A stretch of 64,000 nucleotides of DNA from Alteromonas sp. 1_MG-2023. Lineage in GTDB: Bacteria > Pseudomonadota > Gammaproteobacteria > Enterobacterales > Alteromonadaceae. The position numbers and the translations under genes were made by a program. Where the stretch lies: positions 248,001 through 312,000 of the forward strand of contig NZ_JAUOQH010000004.1 of the NCBI RefSeq assembly GCF_030547075.1, given 5' to 3'. This document shows positions 56,431 through 64,000 of this stretch, piece after piece. The notes beneath the pieces are model-generated. The model had not been told where the DNA came from and ran no database searches. It was given only the letters and a program-made list of their open reading frames with translations. Each line of letters starts with the position of its first letter. The first letter of the stretch is position 1.

Positions 56431-56919
56431 GTGAACAAATCAACAAAATCATTCATTCAATCATGCGCCTCCGTGTTAGCCATACTCATTTTAGTTGGCG
56501 TGTTTGGCTATGTTATTAGCCAAGTCGGTTCACAAACCAATAATGTATCTGAAACTCAATTTAGAAAATTAGCTAAAAAGTTTGAAGAACATGCACTAAA
56601 TGCGCACTGGAAGTGGCGGGCACAGAAACCAACTTCTATCATAATGTTTATCCACTACGATAAAAACGGTAACGAGATTGATCGTGCGCCCGTCACTATG
56701 AATGATTTGGGCTGGCCAGCCGGCAAAAATACCGCCGAGGGATGTCAGAAAATTTGGTCAGCTTTATTGGCTATACCACTCAGTGTAGATGGCTATAAAG
56801 TTCGCGCCGATTTTGTTAGTGAGGGAGACGATGAAGACGATCAAATTTGGTGTCAATATAGCCTTAGTTCCGGTCCATATTTTAATTATTACCCACGCAA
56901 AGGTATGGTAACTAATTAA
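56431..56919 (+). CDS. Single-helix anchored protein at the head of the MSHA locus
   Basis: About 162 residues with one N-terminal transmembrane helix (ASVLAILILVGVFGYVI) and a periplasmic domain containing LAKKFEEHALNAHWKWRAQKPTSIIMFIHYD, NDLGWPAG and two cysteines. The layout of an anchor, an amphipathic helix, a Trp-rich turn and a GWP loop recalls MshF-type minor components of MSHA systems, but the match is by eye only. The GTG start follows AGGAACG; the frame opens at a TTG 48 bases earlier. It lies 147 bp before mshI in the same direction. Confidence 0.55.
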   Translation: MNKSTKSFIQSCASVLAILILVGVFGYVISQVGSQTNNVSETQFRKLAKKFEEHALNAHWKWRAQKPTSIIMFIHYDKNGNEIDRAPVTMNDLGWPAGKNTAEGCQKIWSALLAIPLSVDGYKVRADFVSEGDDEDDQIWCQYSLSSGPYFNYYPRKGMVTN

Positions 56920-57065
56920 TAGGTATGGTTTTTCATCCGCTTGTTTATTGTAGATAATTAGTCTACTTTTCAATAGATAAAGTGTTTATTCGTGGCTTTC
57001 TATTGTATCTTTCCTGCCACTTAACTTCGAAATTTTAACCGCGAAATCTTAACCAAAGTGGGCTT

Positions 57066-57986
57066 ATGCAATTTAGAATGTTTTCTTCTCAAAATAAAGC
57101 GCCTAACTTAGTGGTTGGTGTTTCAATATGTGCATCAGAAATGCATGTAGTAGCAGTGGAGAAAAAAGAAAACATTTGGCAATTACATAGCAACAGTAAG
57201 CACGACTTATCTTCTGGTGGTGATATTGAAAATATCATTACTACAGTGCTAACTGATATGGGAAAACAAGCTTGCTCGGTTGCCATTACCTTATCGCAAG
57301 AGTCTTATCATATGGTGCAGGTGGAAAAACCAGATGTGCCTGAAGTTGATATTGTTAATGCCTTACCTTGGACCCTGGGTGACCTCGTACCCTACGAATC
57401 TTCTAATATCGTTTTAGATTATATCGATTACCCTGTGAAAGATCGCATGGGTGGACAGAAAATTGATGTATTCGCTGCAGACAAATCCGAATTATCTAAG
57501 CTAGTGACCAAGCTAGCAAAACTAAAAACAAAACAGTTATCACACATCCATGTGAAAGAAGTGCTTACAACTGAGATGTTGCCTGACGACGACTATGCCC
57601 GCTTGCTAATTATTCAAGAGCCTGGTAGTGAACCCTTTGTGATGATAATTCGGGCAAGAACTATTTGGCTTGCCAGAAGGCTGCGTGGGTTTGTAAGTAA
57701 ATTTAATGAGCAAGTCGATATTGCGCAAGTTACTGATGCTCTTGGCTTAGAAATACAACGGTCTATGGATTTCTACGAATCACAATTAAAGCAGCCTCCA
57801 CTAAAAGAAATACTATTTAAAATTCAGGTCGATAGTGCGCCAATCATAGAGAGGTTAAAGCCTTTTCAACCTGTCAATATGGGTACATTAGTGCCCGACT
57901 TACCTCTTGCTGATGTGGTAGACCCAGCCTGTCACTACGCACTAGCCAGTGCCTTAGCAGTGACAGCGGAGGCAGTAAAATCATAA
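57066..57986 (+). CDS. mshI: MSHA biogenesis protein MshI (PilM-like)
   Basis: A 306-residue cytosolic actin-like protein of the PilM type, part of the inner-membrane alignment complex of the MSHA type IV pilus. NLVVGVSICASEMHVVAVEKKENIWQL resembles the first phosphate loop, and VVDPACHYALASALAVTAE is the C-terminal helix. The next gene starts on the last base of its stop (TAATG). Order mshI-PilN-like-mshJ-K-L-M-N-E supports the name. Confidence 0.85.
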   Translation: MQFRMFSSQNKAPNLVVGVSICASEMHVVAVEKKENIWQLHSNSKHDLSSGGDIENIITTVLTDMGKQACSVAITLSQESYHMVQVEKPDVPEVDIVNALPWTLGDLVPYESSNIVLDYIDYPVKDRMGGQKIDVFAADKSELSKLVTKLAKLKTKQLSHIHVKEVLTTEMLPDDDYARLLIIQEPGSEPFVMIIRARTIWLARRLRGFVSKFNEQVDIAQVTDALGLEIQRSMDFYESQLKQPPLKEILFKIQVDSAPIIERLKPFQPVNMGTLVPDLPLADVVDPACHYALASALAVTAEAVKS

Positions 57987-58612
57987 TGAAACGTACGATT
58001 AATCTATACCAAGCATCGCTTAAACCAAAAAAAGAAAAATTACCTCTTTCGAAGGTAGTTCGGGTGAATGGTGCTGCAGCAGTAATATTGATCCTCATCT
58101 GTGTGGTGTTAAGCACAGTAGAAAGCAGCAAGCAAAGTGCTAACGACACACTGACGGCAAGTGTGGTCTCGATACAGAAAGATATTGATTCTCTAGCACT
58201 TGCACTCAAATACAAAAGAGACACACAGAAACTAAAAGACAAGCTCGCTTCACTTAAGGTGACATTAAAAAACAAAGAAGAGCTTTTTACCTACCTAGAA
58301 CACGGCGAATTATCTTTCGATGCTACCCAGTATGGGGAGGTAATGGATGATTTGGCCAGCCAACATAACCCCAATTTGTGGCTAACCCGCATATCAATCA
58401 ACACAGATATTATTAAATTGTCTGGAAGAACCGAGCAACCGTCATCAATTCCAACGTGGTTAAAGCAGTTACAACAGTCTCCCTTTTTCAAAGGGAAGTC
58501 TTTTTCTGCGGTTAACTTAAAGCAAGTTGATGGTCAAGAATCAGTGAAAAAGTTTGTGATATCTACACAACTAGAAGGAGAGGGTGATGAGCCAATGGCA
58601 ACAACTCTCTGA
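57986..58612 (+). CDS. MSHA biogenesis protein, PilN-like (MshI2)
   Basis: A 208-residue bitopic inner-membrane protein. RTINLYQASLKPKKEKLPLSKVVRVN is the PilN-type cytoplasmic peptide that binds the PilM-like partner. A transmembrane helix (AAAVILILICVVLSTV) and a long coiled coil (residues 50-95) follow, then a small periplasmic ferredoxin-like domain. It overlaps mshI by one base and mshJ by about 26. Confidence 0.85.
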   Translation: MKRTINLYQASLKPKKEKLPLSKVVRVNGAAAVILILICVVLSTVESSKQSANDTLTASVVSIQKDIDSLALALKYKRDTQKLKDKLASLKVTLKNKEELFTYLEHGELSFDATQYGEVMDDLASQHNPNLWLTRISINTDIIKLSGRTEQPSSIPTWLKQLQQSPFFKGKSFSAVNLKQVDGQESVKKFVISTQLEGEGDEPMATTL

Positions 58613-59234
58613 TAAGTTTTCAGGTTTACAGCCTCGTGAAAAGAACCTTATTTTTTACGGCAGTTTGGCGTTACTTATCTATCTTTTTATTTGGGTAGGG
58701 ATTACGACTCAACTAGATACGCTAGACAGCTTAAACAAAGTTCACCAGAAGAAGCTAAGCGAAGAAAAAGCGCTTTTAATTAAAAGAGATGCCCTACATG
58801 AAGCGCTTTCTATTGATTATAAAAAGCGTGTTCAAAGCGATATTGATAAACAACTAAAAGCATTAATCGCCATTGACGAAAAATTGAAAACACTGGATGA
58901 AGGGTTTGTTGCGGCAGATCGTATGCCTGAATTGCTAATGACCCTGCTTAACCAGCAAGACGATGTCAGTTTAATAAATTTTCAAGTGGATGCTACTCAG
59001 GCCATCCGCTTTGGAGATGGTGAAGAGCAAAGCGCCGTATTTTACAGACACAACATGACGCTGGTCATTGAAGGAGGCTTCTTTGCCGTTCGTGCCTATC
59101 TTGCTAGTTTGCAAAATGCAGATGAAAAAGTAGTGGTGACAGCGTTCGACTATGAAGTTGGTGAGTACCCATCGGCAAAATTGACGATGCAACTAGCGAC
59201 GGTAAGTAATAATGAAACCTTTATTTCGTTGTAA
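58587..59234 (+). CDS. mshJ: MSHA biogenesis protein MshJ (PilO-like)
   Basis: A 215-residue bitopic protein: a short cytoplasmic segment, a helix near residues 22-38 (LIFYGSLALLIYLFIWVG), a coiled coil to about residue 100 and a periplasmic PilO-like domain. It would pair with the PilN-like protein to form the alignment complex. The ATG follows AAGGAGAGG; a GTG one codon earlier is also possible. It overlaps both neighbours. Confidence 0.85.
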   Translation: MSQWQQLSDKFSGLQPREKNLIFYGSLALLIYLFIWVGITTQLDTLDSLNKVHQKKLSEEKALLIKRDALHEALSIDYKKRVQSDIDKQLKALIAIDEKLKTLDEGFVAADRMPELLMTLLNQQDDVSLINFQVDATQAIRFGDGEEQSAVFYRHNMTLVIEGGFFAVRAYLASLQNADEKVVVTAFDYEVGEYPSAKLTMQLATVSNNETFISL

Positions 59235-59574
59235 GCGTGCCGTGGGCACTACTACAACACGCCTTGTTGCCCTGCTGGCAGCGAACTTGATGTTTGTAGG
59301 TAGCGCGGTTAGCGCAGTCGATCCTACTCGTCCTGCTGTATTGGGGGCAGTTAAATCTTCTCAAACCCAAGTGCCGCAAAATGGCGGTATGGTTTTACAG
59401 TCTATTTTTAAGAAATCTAAGAAGCTTACAGCCATTATATCCGGCGAGTTCTATAGCGAAGGCGACGCTATTGGCGAGTATGTGATATCTAAAATTAATC
59501 GACGTGACGTAGAGCTTGCAAACGGACGTCAGCGGAAAACACTCAGATTATATTCATATGAACTTAAAAAGTAA
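59212..59574 (+). CDS. mshK: MSHA biogenesis protein MshK (PilP-like)
   Basis: A 120-residue exported protein. An N-terminal signal (LVALLAANLMFVGSAVSA) is followed by DPTRPAVLG and a small beta domain (LQSIFKKSKKLTAIISGEFYSEGDAIGEYVISKINRRDVEL), the form of secretin-interacting PilP/GspC-type domains. It should link the inner-membrane complex to the MshL secretin. It overlaps mshJ by 23 bases and mshL by 17. Confidence 0.83.
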   Translation: MKPLFRCKRAVGTTTTRLVALLAANLMFVGSAVSAVDPTRPAVLGAVKSSQTQVPQNGGMVLQSIFKKSKKLTAIISGEFYSEGDAIGEYVISKINRRDVELANGRQRKTLRLYSYELKK

Positions 59575-61288
59575 CGGTATCTACAACGCAATTTTATTCA
59601 CGGTAATGGCAACGCTAACAGGTTGCCAGTCTTACGGCGTGGGAGAAAAAGTTCAGCCTCACATTCGCGATGAATTGGAACGGCAGAATCAGCCTGTTGC
59701 CAAGCCAGCATTACCACCTCAGTTAGCGCAAGAGTTGTTGTCTTCAGTAGGCGGCTTCAATACCTCACCTAGCTTAAGTCAAACCGCTAAGTTTGATGTG
59801 GCTGCGAATAACGTAGATGTACGTCCGTTTTTTGATGCCTTGGTTGACGATACCCCTTACAGCGTTGCTGTGCATCCAGGGGTGAGTGGAAAAATCAGTT
59901 TAACCCTTAAGCAAGTTGGACTTGATGAGGTGATTAAAATCATCTCAAGAATGTACCCGCTAGATGTATTTGTTGAAGGAAAAGTAATTCAAGTTTTACC
60001 TGCTCAATTGAAAACAGAGTCAATTCCGGTCAACTTCCTAATGATAAAACGGTTTGGCGTGTCTAATGTTAGCGTTATTGCCGGTGGTGTAAGCGAGCAA
60101 GATCAAAGCAATGGTAATAGCAACAGCAGCGGTGTTAACGGCAATAATAATTCGAGTGTGCAATCTGGTGCGGGCGGTCAAAACGGAACCAGTAACAATA
60201 TTCAGCAGCTTAATGGCTCTAACATTCAAACTACCAGTGAAAACGATTTTTGGAAGGATTTGAAAGAAGCTTTAGCGGCATTAGTGTCGCCTACAGAAGG
60301 TCGCAAGGTGGTGGTCTCGCCACAAGCAGGGCTTGTCACTATTCGTGCACTACCCAGTGAAATAGCGGTAGTAAAAGACTTTTTAATGCAAAGCCAAGAA
60401 AGTCTACAAAGGCAGGTAGTGCTAGAAGCGCGTATTATCGAAGTGACCTTAAGTGACGCATACCAACAAGGTGTACGCTGGGATCGGATCGCAAGTGGTT
60501 TAACCGGAAGCTTAAACTTCGGCCTTAGTGGCGGTAGTTTGGCCTCGAATTTCGCAGCTAATGCGGCGTCAGGTATCGACCCTGCTATTAACGCAGTAAA
60601 CAGCATTGGTAACACTATATCTACGGATATTGGTGGCGTGTCTACACTTCGTATTGCCGCTGGTGACTTTGACGGCGTTATCAATATGCTACAAACCCAG
60701 GGCGACGTTCAAATGTTGAGTAACCCTCGGGTAACGGTAACGAATAATCAGAAAGCTGTGATCAAAGTAGGTCAAGATGAATACTTTGTTACCGATGTGT
60801 CTACCAGTGAAGATCAAAGTACAACTAGTACCGAGAACGAAAACGATATTGAACTTACCCCTTTCTTCTCTGGTATTGCGCTAGATGTTACGCCTCAAAT
60901 TGACCGTAGTGGTTCAGTTATTCTGCACGTACATCCGTCGGTTACGGAAACGGCAGAACAAACCAAGGTTATTCAAGTGGGCGACCAACAAATACAACTG
61001 CCTTTGGCGCAAAGCAATATTCGTGAATCAGATACAGTTATTCGTGCTCAAGATGGCGAAATCGTCGTTATCGGTGGGCTTATGGAAACGGTAACGAGCG
61101 ACCAAGAATCGAAAACACCTCTGCTTGGCGATATCCCGTTATTAGGCAATATGTTTAAAAATATCAGCAAAACGCAAAGTAAGAGAGAGCTTGTTATTTT
61201 GATTAGACCCTCTGTTGTGCAACCAGATTCGTGGGAAAAGCAACGTGAGCGTACTCAGTCATTGTTAGAAAAGTGGTATAGAAACTAA
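59558..61288 (+). CDS. mshL: MSHA secretin MshL
   Basis: The outer-membrane secretin through which the MSHA pilus passes. About 576 residues with a lipoprotein signal (ILFTVMATLTGC). N-domains cover residues 60-300, with an Asn/Ser/Gly-rich segment (near residues 185-225) of the kind often found between N-domains. The secretin core has VLSNPRVTVTNNQKAVIKVG-like and GEIVVIGGLMETVTSDQESKTPLLGDIPLLGNMFK, the family signature. The ATG used lies inside mshK; an earlier in-frame ATG would spoil the lipoprotein signal. Confidence 0.93.
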   Translation: MNLKSNGIYNAILFTVMATLTGCQSYGVGEKVQPHIRDELERQNQPVAKPALPPQLAQELLSSVGGFNTSPSLSQTAKFDVAANNVDVRPFFDALVDDTPYSVAVHPGVSGKISLTLKQVGLDEVIKIISRMYPLDVFVEGKVIQVLPAQLKTESIPVNFLMIKRFGVSNVSVIAGGVSEQDQSNGNSNSSGVNGNNNSSVQSGAGGQNGTSNNIQQLNGSNIQTTSENDFWKDLKEALAALVSPTEGRKVVVSPQAGLVTIRALPSEIAVVKDFLMQSQESLQRQVVLEARIIEVTLSDAYQQGVRWDRIASGLTGSLNFGLSGGSLASNFAANAASGIDPAINAVNSIGNTISTDIGGVSTLRIAAGDFDGVINMLQTQGDVQMLSNPRVTVTNNQKAVIKVGQDEYFVTDVSTSEDQSTTSTENENDIELTPFFSGIALDVTPQIDRSGSVILHVHPSVTETAEQTKVIQVGDQQIQLPLAQSNIRESDTVIRAQDGEIVVIGGLMETVTSDQESKTPLLGDIPLLGNMFKNISKTQSKRELVILIRPSVVQPDSWEKQRERTQSLLEKWYRN

Positions 61289-61290
61289 TT

Positions 61291-62193
61291 ATGTACCAAG
61301 ACTTTTTCGACTTCACTGAGATGCCATTTTCGCTTACGCCAAATACAGAGTTTTTCTGTGCGTTAGCGCCTCATAATGAAGCCCTAAAAGTTATTCTATC
61401 TGCACTAAGTATGTCTGAAGGTTTTATCAAGGTAACGGGAGAAGTGGGAACAGGGAAAACCCTGCTTTGTCGTAAGTTGATCAATCATTTATCTGACAAA
61501 TTTGTTGCCTGTTATTTACCTAATCCGTACCTGTCGCCCGATGAACTCCGTTTATCTTTTGCTAAAGAGCTCGGCATAAAACTAGATACCGAGACAGAAC
61601 GTCCGAATTTGCACAATGCTATTGAAGCACAACTGCTCACCTTAAAACGAGAAGGCAAACAAGCTGTACTTATTATTGATGAGGCTCAGTCGCTCAGTTG
61701 GGATGCGCTAGAAATGTTGCGCCTGTTTAGTAACTTGGAAACGGAAAAAAGTAAATTGCTGCAGATTGTACTATTTGGGCAACCTGAATTAGATCAAAAT
61801 TTGGCGCACAAGAAAGTGCGTCAAATTCGCCAGCGCATAAGCTTCTCTTATACGTTGCGAAGTATGACGTCATCAGAAGTAACCTATTACATAGGACATC
61901 GCCTGATGACGGCTGGTGGCGAAAAATCGATTATCCCCAATAGCCTGTGTACTTTTATTTCTATGGTTACGCAGGGCACACCTAGGCTAGTGAATATCAT
62001 GTGCCATAAAATGTTACTGCATGCCTATGGACAAGGCAAAGCGCGGGTAAATTGGCAGCATGCACTGAATGCCACATTAGATACGGAAGATTGTAAGCGA
62101 CGCGTGGTGCCGCGCCAAAGCATTATCATGTTTTCCATGTTTGCAATCGTGTTAATTGGTTTAGTAGAGCTAGTCCCTTGGGGTAGCGTATGA
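61291..62193 (+). CDS. mshM: MSHA biogenesis ATPase MshM (ExeA/GspA-like)
   Basis: A 300-residue AAA+ ATPase of the ExeA type. FFDFTEMPFSLTPNTEFFCALAPHNEAL is the family N-terminus, VTGEVGTGKTLLCRKL the Walker A and VLIIDEAQSLSW the Walker B. A C-terminal transmembrane helix (IIMFSMFAIVLIGLVELV) is present. GspA-type proteins help secretin assembly with peptidoglycan-binding partners. It follows mshL by two bases and overlaps mshN by four. Confidence 0.92.
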   Translation: MYQDFFDFTEMPFSLTPNTEFFCALAPHNEALKVILSALSMSEGFIKVTGEVGTGKTLLCRKLINHLSDKFVACYLPNPYLSPDELRLSFAKELGIKLDTETERPNLHNAIEAQLLTLKREGKQAVLIIDEAQSLSWDALEMLRLFSNLETEKSKLLQIVLFGQPELDQNLAHKKVRQIRQRISFSYTLRSMTSSEVTYYIGHRLMTAGGEKSIIPNSLCTFISMVTQGTPRLVNIMCHKMLLHAYGQGKARVNWQHALNATLDTEDCKRRVVPRQSIIMFSMFAIVLIGLVELVPWGSV

Positions 62194-63521
62194 GCCTACT
62201 CAATAACACACTTAAGTCGCTGGATGCCCGTGATAGTTCGGACGATTTTGGCCTGCCTCCTACTGTGAATGTCACCCGTCAGTTTCCAGTAAAACGTACG
62301 ATTTTGGTCGTGCTAGTGGTATTGGCACTATTGTGGGTAGTGCTATCTAGCTCAAAAGATGCAGAGCTTAGCGACCCGGCCATAACGTCGCCCCAAGCGA
62401 ATACAAAAAACGAAAAACGATCTTCGAATGATTCGCAGCTTGTAGATGGGATTGAGCAAAGCGCGCTCGAGCCAAAAGCCCCGAACCAGAAAATCCTAGA
62501 ACAAGCTGCTACAGAAAAACAGCCTGCTGACGCAACAGCGGCGCAACAAGGCATGCAAGCTACACCATTAGACAGTGCAGACATAGCGGCACAACAGCAA
62601 CAGGTTTCGGTAGCTGCACAGGCGTTTACCCAAGATAGCGACGATGATGAGGCGCCTTATCGAGCTCAAGCTGAGGCGCGACAAAAGCTAACTGAGGTAC
62701 GAGAACCAGCCGTTGATAATAGAGCGTCTGTATCTGAAGAACCCGCTAAAGCTATCTTAAGTGCGACTGACAGTACTAATGGCAGCCTTGTAGCTAATGA
62801 AAGCCCTGAAGCGAATGTCATGGTTAAAAATGGCGTTGAAATGAATGCGATGGCTTCAACAAGCGAAGCCGCGTCATCAACATCAGTGGGCATGGTAACC
62901 CGGCAGAATAATGTTTCTGTCGCGCCCAAATCGATGGAAAAACAAAGTGAAGTGCATTTGGCTGCGGGTATTCGTTCATTCGAATTTGGCATGTTTGAAG
63001 ATGCACAAGACAGCTTCATGCGCGCGCTTGAAGCAAGCCCAGAAAATAACAGTGCAAGAGAACGCTTAGTTGCCCTCTTGTATGGTCAAAACAATTCCGA
63101 CGAAGCGCTAGCTTATTTAGCCCAAGGAATGCGGTCCCAACCTGCCAATTTGTTGTGGCGAGAACTGGCTGCAAAAATACTTATTGAGCAAACTCGATAT
63201 GCTGATGTACTCGCTATTATGCCAGACGATTTGGATATAACGGCATTAACCGAGAAGCGCGCCGATTACTTAATCATAAAAGGTACGGTGGCGCAGGCGC
63301 TTGAAAGCCATAAGAAGGCCATGTCAGCGTTTTCTGCTATGACCAAATTACAGCCTAATTTGGGTAAGTGGTGGTTGGCGCTAGGCATCAGCAGTGAAGC
63401 ACTAGAATATACGGCGCTTGCTACACAAGCCTATACCAGTGCGATTAGTAAAGGCGGCCTATCTGCTGATTCTGAGCAGTACGTTATCCAGCGTTTACAT
63501 GTATTACAGGAGCAATATTAA
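62190..63521 (+). CDS. mshN: MSHA biogenesis protein MshN (TPR)
   Basis: A 443-residue bitopic protein: MSLLNNTLKSLDARDSS, a helix (RTILVVLVVLALLWVVLSS), then about 200 residues of low-complexity, Ala/Gln/Ser/Glu-rich periplasmic linker and a C-terminal TPR domain (residues 250-440; IRSFEFGMFEDAQDSFMRALEASPENNSARERLVALLYGQ). The TPR part resembles GspB-like or PilF-like partners. It overlaps mshM by four bases and mshE by one. Confidence 0.88.
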   Translation: MSLLNNTLKSLDARDSSDDFGLPPTVNVTRQFPVKRTILVVLVVLALLWVVLSSSKDAELSDPAITSPQANTKNEKRSSNDSQLVDGIEQSALEPKAPNQKILEQAATEKQPADATAAQQGMQATPLDSADIAAQQQQVSVAAQAFTQDSDDDEAPYRAQAEARQKLTEVREPAVDNRASVSEEPAKAILSATDSTNGSLVANESPEANVMVKNGVEMNAMASTSEAASSTSVGMVTRQNNVSVAPKSMEKQSEVHLAAGIRSFEFGMFEDAQDSFMRALEASPENNSARERLVALLYGQNNSDEALAYLAQGMRSQPANLLWRELAAKILIEQTRYADVLAIMPDDLDITALTEKRADYLIIKGTVAQALESHKKAMSAFSAMTKLQPNLGKWWLALGISSEALEYTALATQAYTSAISKGGLSADSEQYVIQRLHVLQEQY

Positions 63522-64000
63522 TGCGACCTCGGTTAAAAATGCGCTTGGGCGACCTTTTAGTTCATGAAAACATTATTTCAAGTGAACAGTTAGAGCAGGC
63601 TCTTTCAGCCCAACGAGCATCTGGAAGGAAACTGGGTGATACGCTTATTCAGCTTAACTTTATTAGTGAGCCCCAACTTTTACGCTTTTTGGCGCAGCAA
63701 CTTAATGTTCCTTTTTTAGATATTACACAGCGTAGAATTGACCCTGAACACGCCCAGTTATTGCCAGAAACTTATGCCCGTCGATATCGCGCATTAGTGA
63801 TTGAAGCCGACAGCGACTCGGTACTGTTAGGCATGAGTGATCCAACGGATCTTGGCGGGCTCGATCAATTAGGCCCCTTATTTGAACCAAGAACCCTAGA
63901 TCTTGCCATCGTTCAAGAAACTCAGATGCTAGAGGCATTTGATACGGTTTACCGTCGTACACAAGAGATTGCTTCGTTCGCCGAAAAGCTTGATGAAGAG
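63521..64000 (+). CDS. mshE: MSHA assembly ATPase MshE (5' part only)
   Basis: The first 160 residues of the GspE/PilB-type ATPase that powers pilus assembly. MRLGDLLVHENIISSEQLEQALSAQRASGRKLGDTLIQLNFI is the MshEN domain, and LPETYARRYRALVIEADSDSVLLGMSDPTDLGGLDQL is its second half. MshEN domains of this type bind cyclic di-GMP. The gene is cut by the right edge before its Walker motifs. TAATG joins it to mshN. Confidence 0.93.
   Translation, partial: MRPRLKMRLGDLLVHENIISSEQLEQALSAQRASGRKLGDTLIQLNFISEPQLLRFLAQQLNVPFLDITQRRIDPEHAQLLPETYARRYRALVIEADSDSVLLGMSDPTDLGGLDQLGPLFEPRTLDLAIVQETQMLEAFDTVYRRTQEIASFAEKLDEE

Overview
The window reads as a chromosomal segment of a marine gammaproteobacterium of the Alteromonas type. 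The evidence is the combination of core genes (ubiX, mpl, fbp, ppa, uvrA, ssb), an MSHA type IV pilus locus, two large TonB-dependent receptors, a TonB receptor/SapC/tryptophan-halogenase sugar cluster, TRAP and sodium-solute symporters, and many short overlapping gene junctions. I see no insertion sequence, prophage, CRISPR array, rRNA or tRNA.

Layout. 1-13.4 kb is mostly housekeeping: ubiX (cut by the left edge) and mpl facing left; fbp, ppa and a DUF3299 protein; a 2OG-Fe(II) oxygenase overlapping a thioesterase; a short Hsp70-like protein; uvrA; a YajR-like exporter; a HAD phosphatase; a lipoprotein hydrolase. At 13.4-13.65 kb lies a gene-free stretch with nine GATC sites and two DnaA-box-like sequences, which looks like a replication-origin or DnaA/SeqA-binding element. 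13.8-20.3 kb is a galactose locus: a LacI/GalR-type repressor, galM, galT, galK and a vSGLT-like galactose symporter, followed by ssb.

21.3-31.1 kb is an accessory uptake locus: TRAP transporter, MocR-type PLP-binding regulator, TonB receptor, TauE/SafE permease and a SerC-like aminotransferase. Three of its intergenic regions each carry a pair of CTGG half-sites exactly 22 bp apart, resembling the TauR direct-repeat operator, so the locus looks like one regulon. The SerC-like enzyme keeps the catalytic lysine and carboxylate arginine but has lost half of the phosphate-binding residues, so its substrate is probably not phosphoserine. This is my best candidate for an undescribed system, perhaps handling an amino-sulfonate or other amino acid.

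31.3-36.7 kb is a signalling group: a hybrid histidine kinase, a two-receiver regulator and a degenerate-EAL/HDOD protein. 36.8-41.9 kb holds a DapA-family lyase or aldolase, an MFS transporter, a secreted esterase and a TPR protein. 42.0-51.1 kb is an alpha-galactoside cluster on the minus strand: TonB receptor, symporter, flavin halogenase homologue, SapC protein and cytoplasmic GH36 alpha-galactosidase. Its two promoters carry the same palindrome as the gal locus 25-35 kb away, so the two loci probably form one GalR regulon: outer-membrane uptake, import, hydrolysis, then the Leloir pathway. 51.2-55.6 kb is glpK/glpR/glpD with GlpR-type sites. 56.4 kb to the right edge is the start of the MSHA pilus operon (mshI to mshE, the last cut by the edge).
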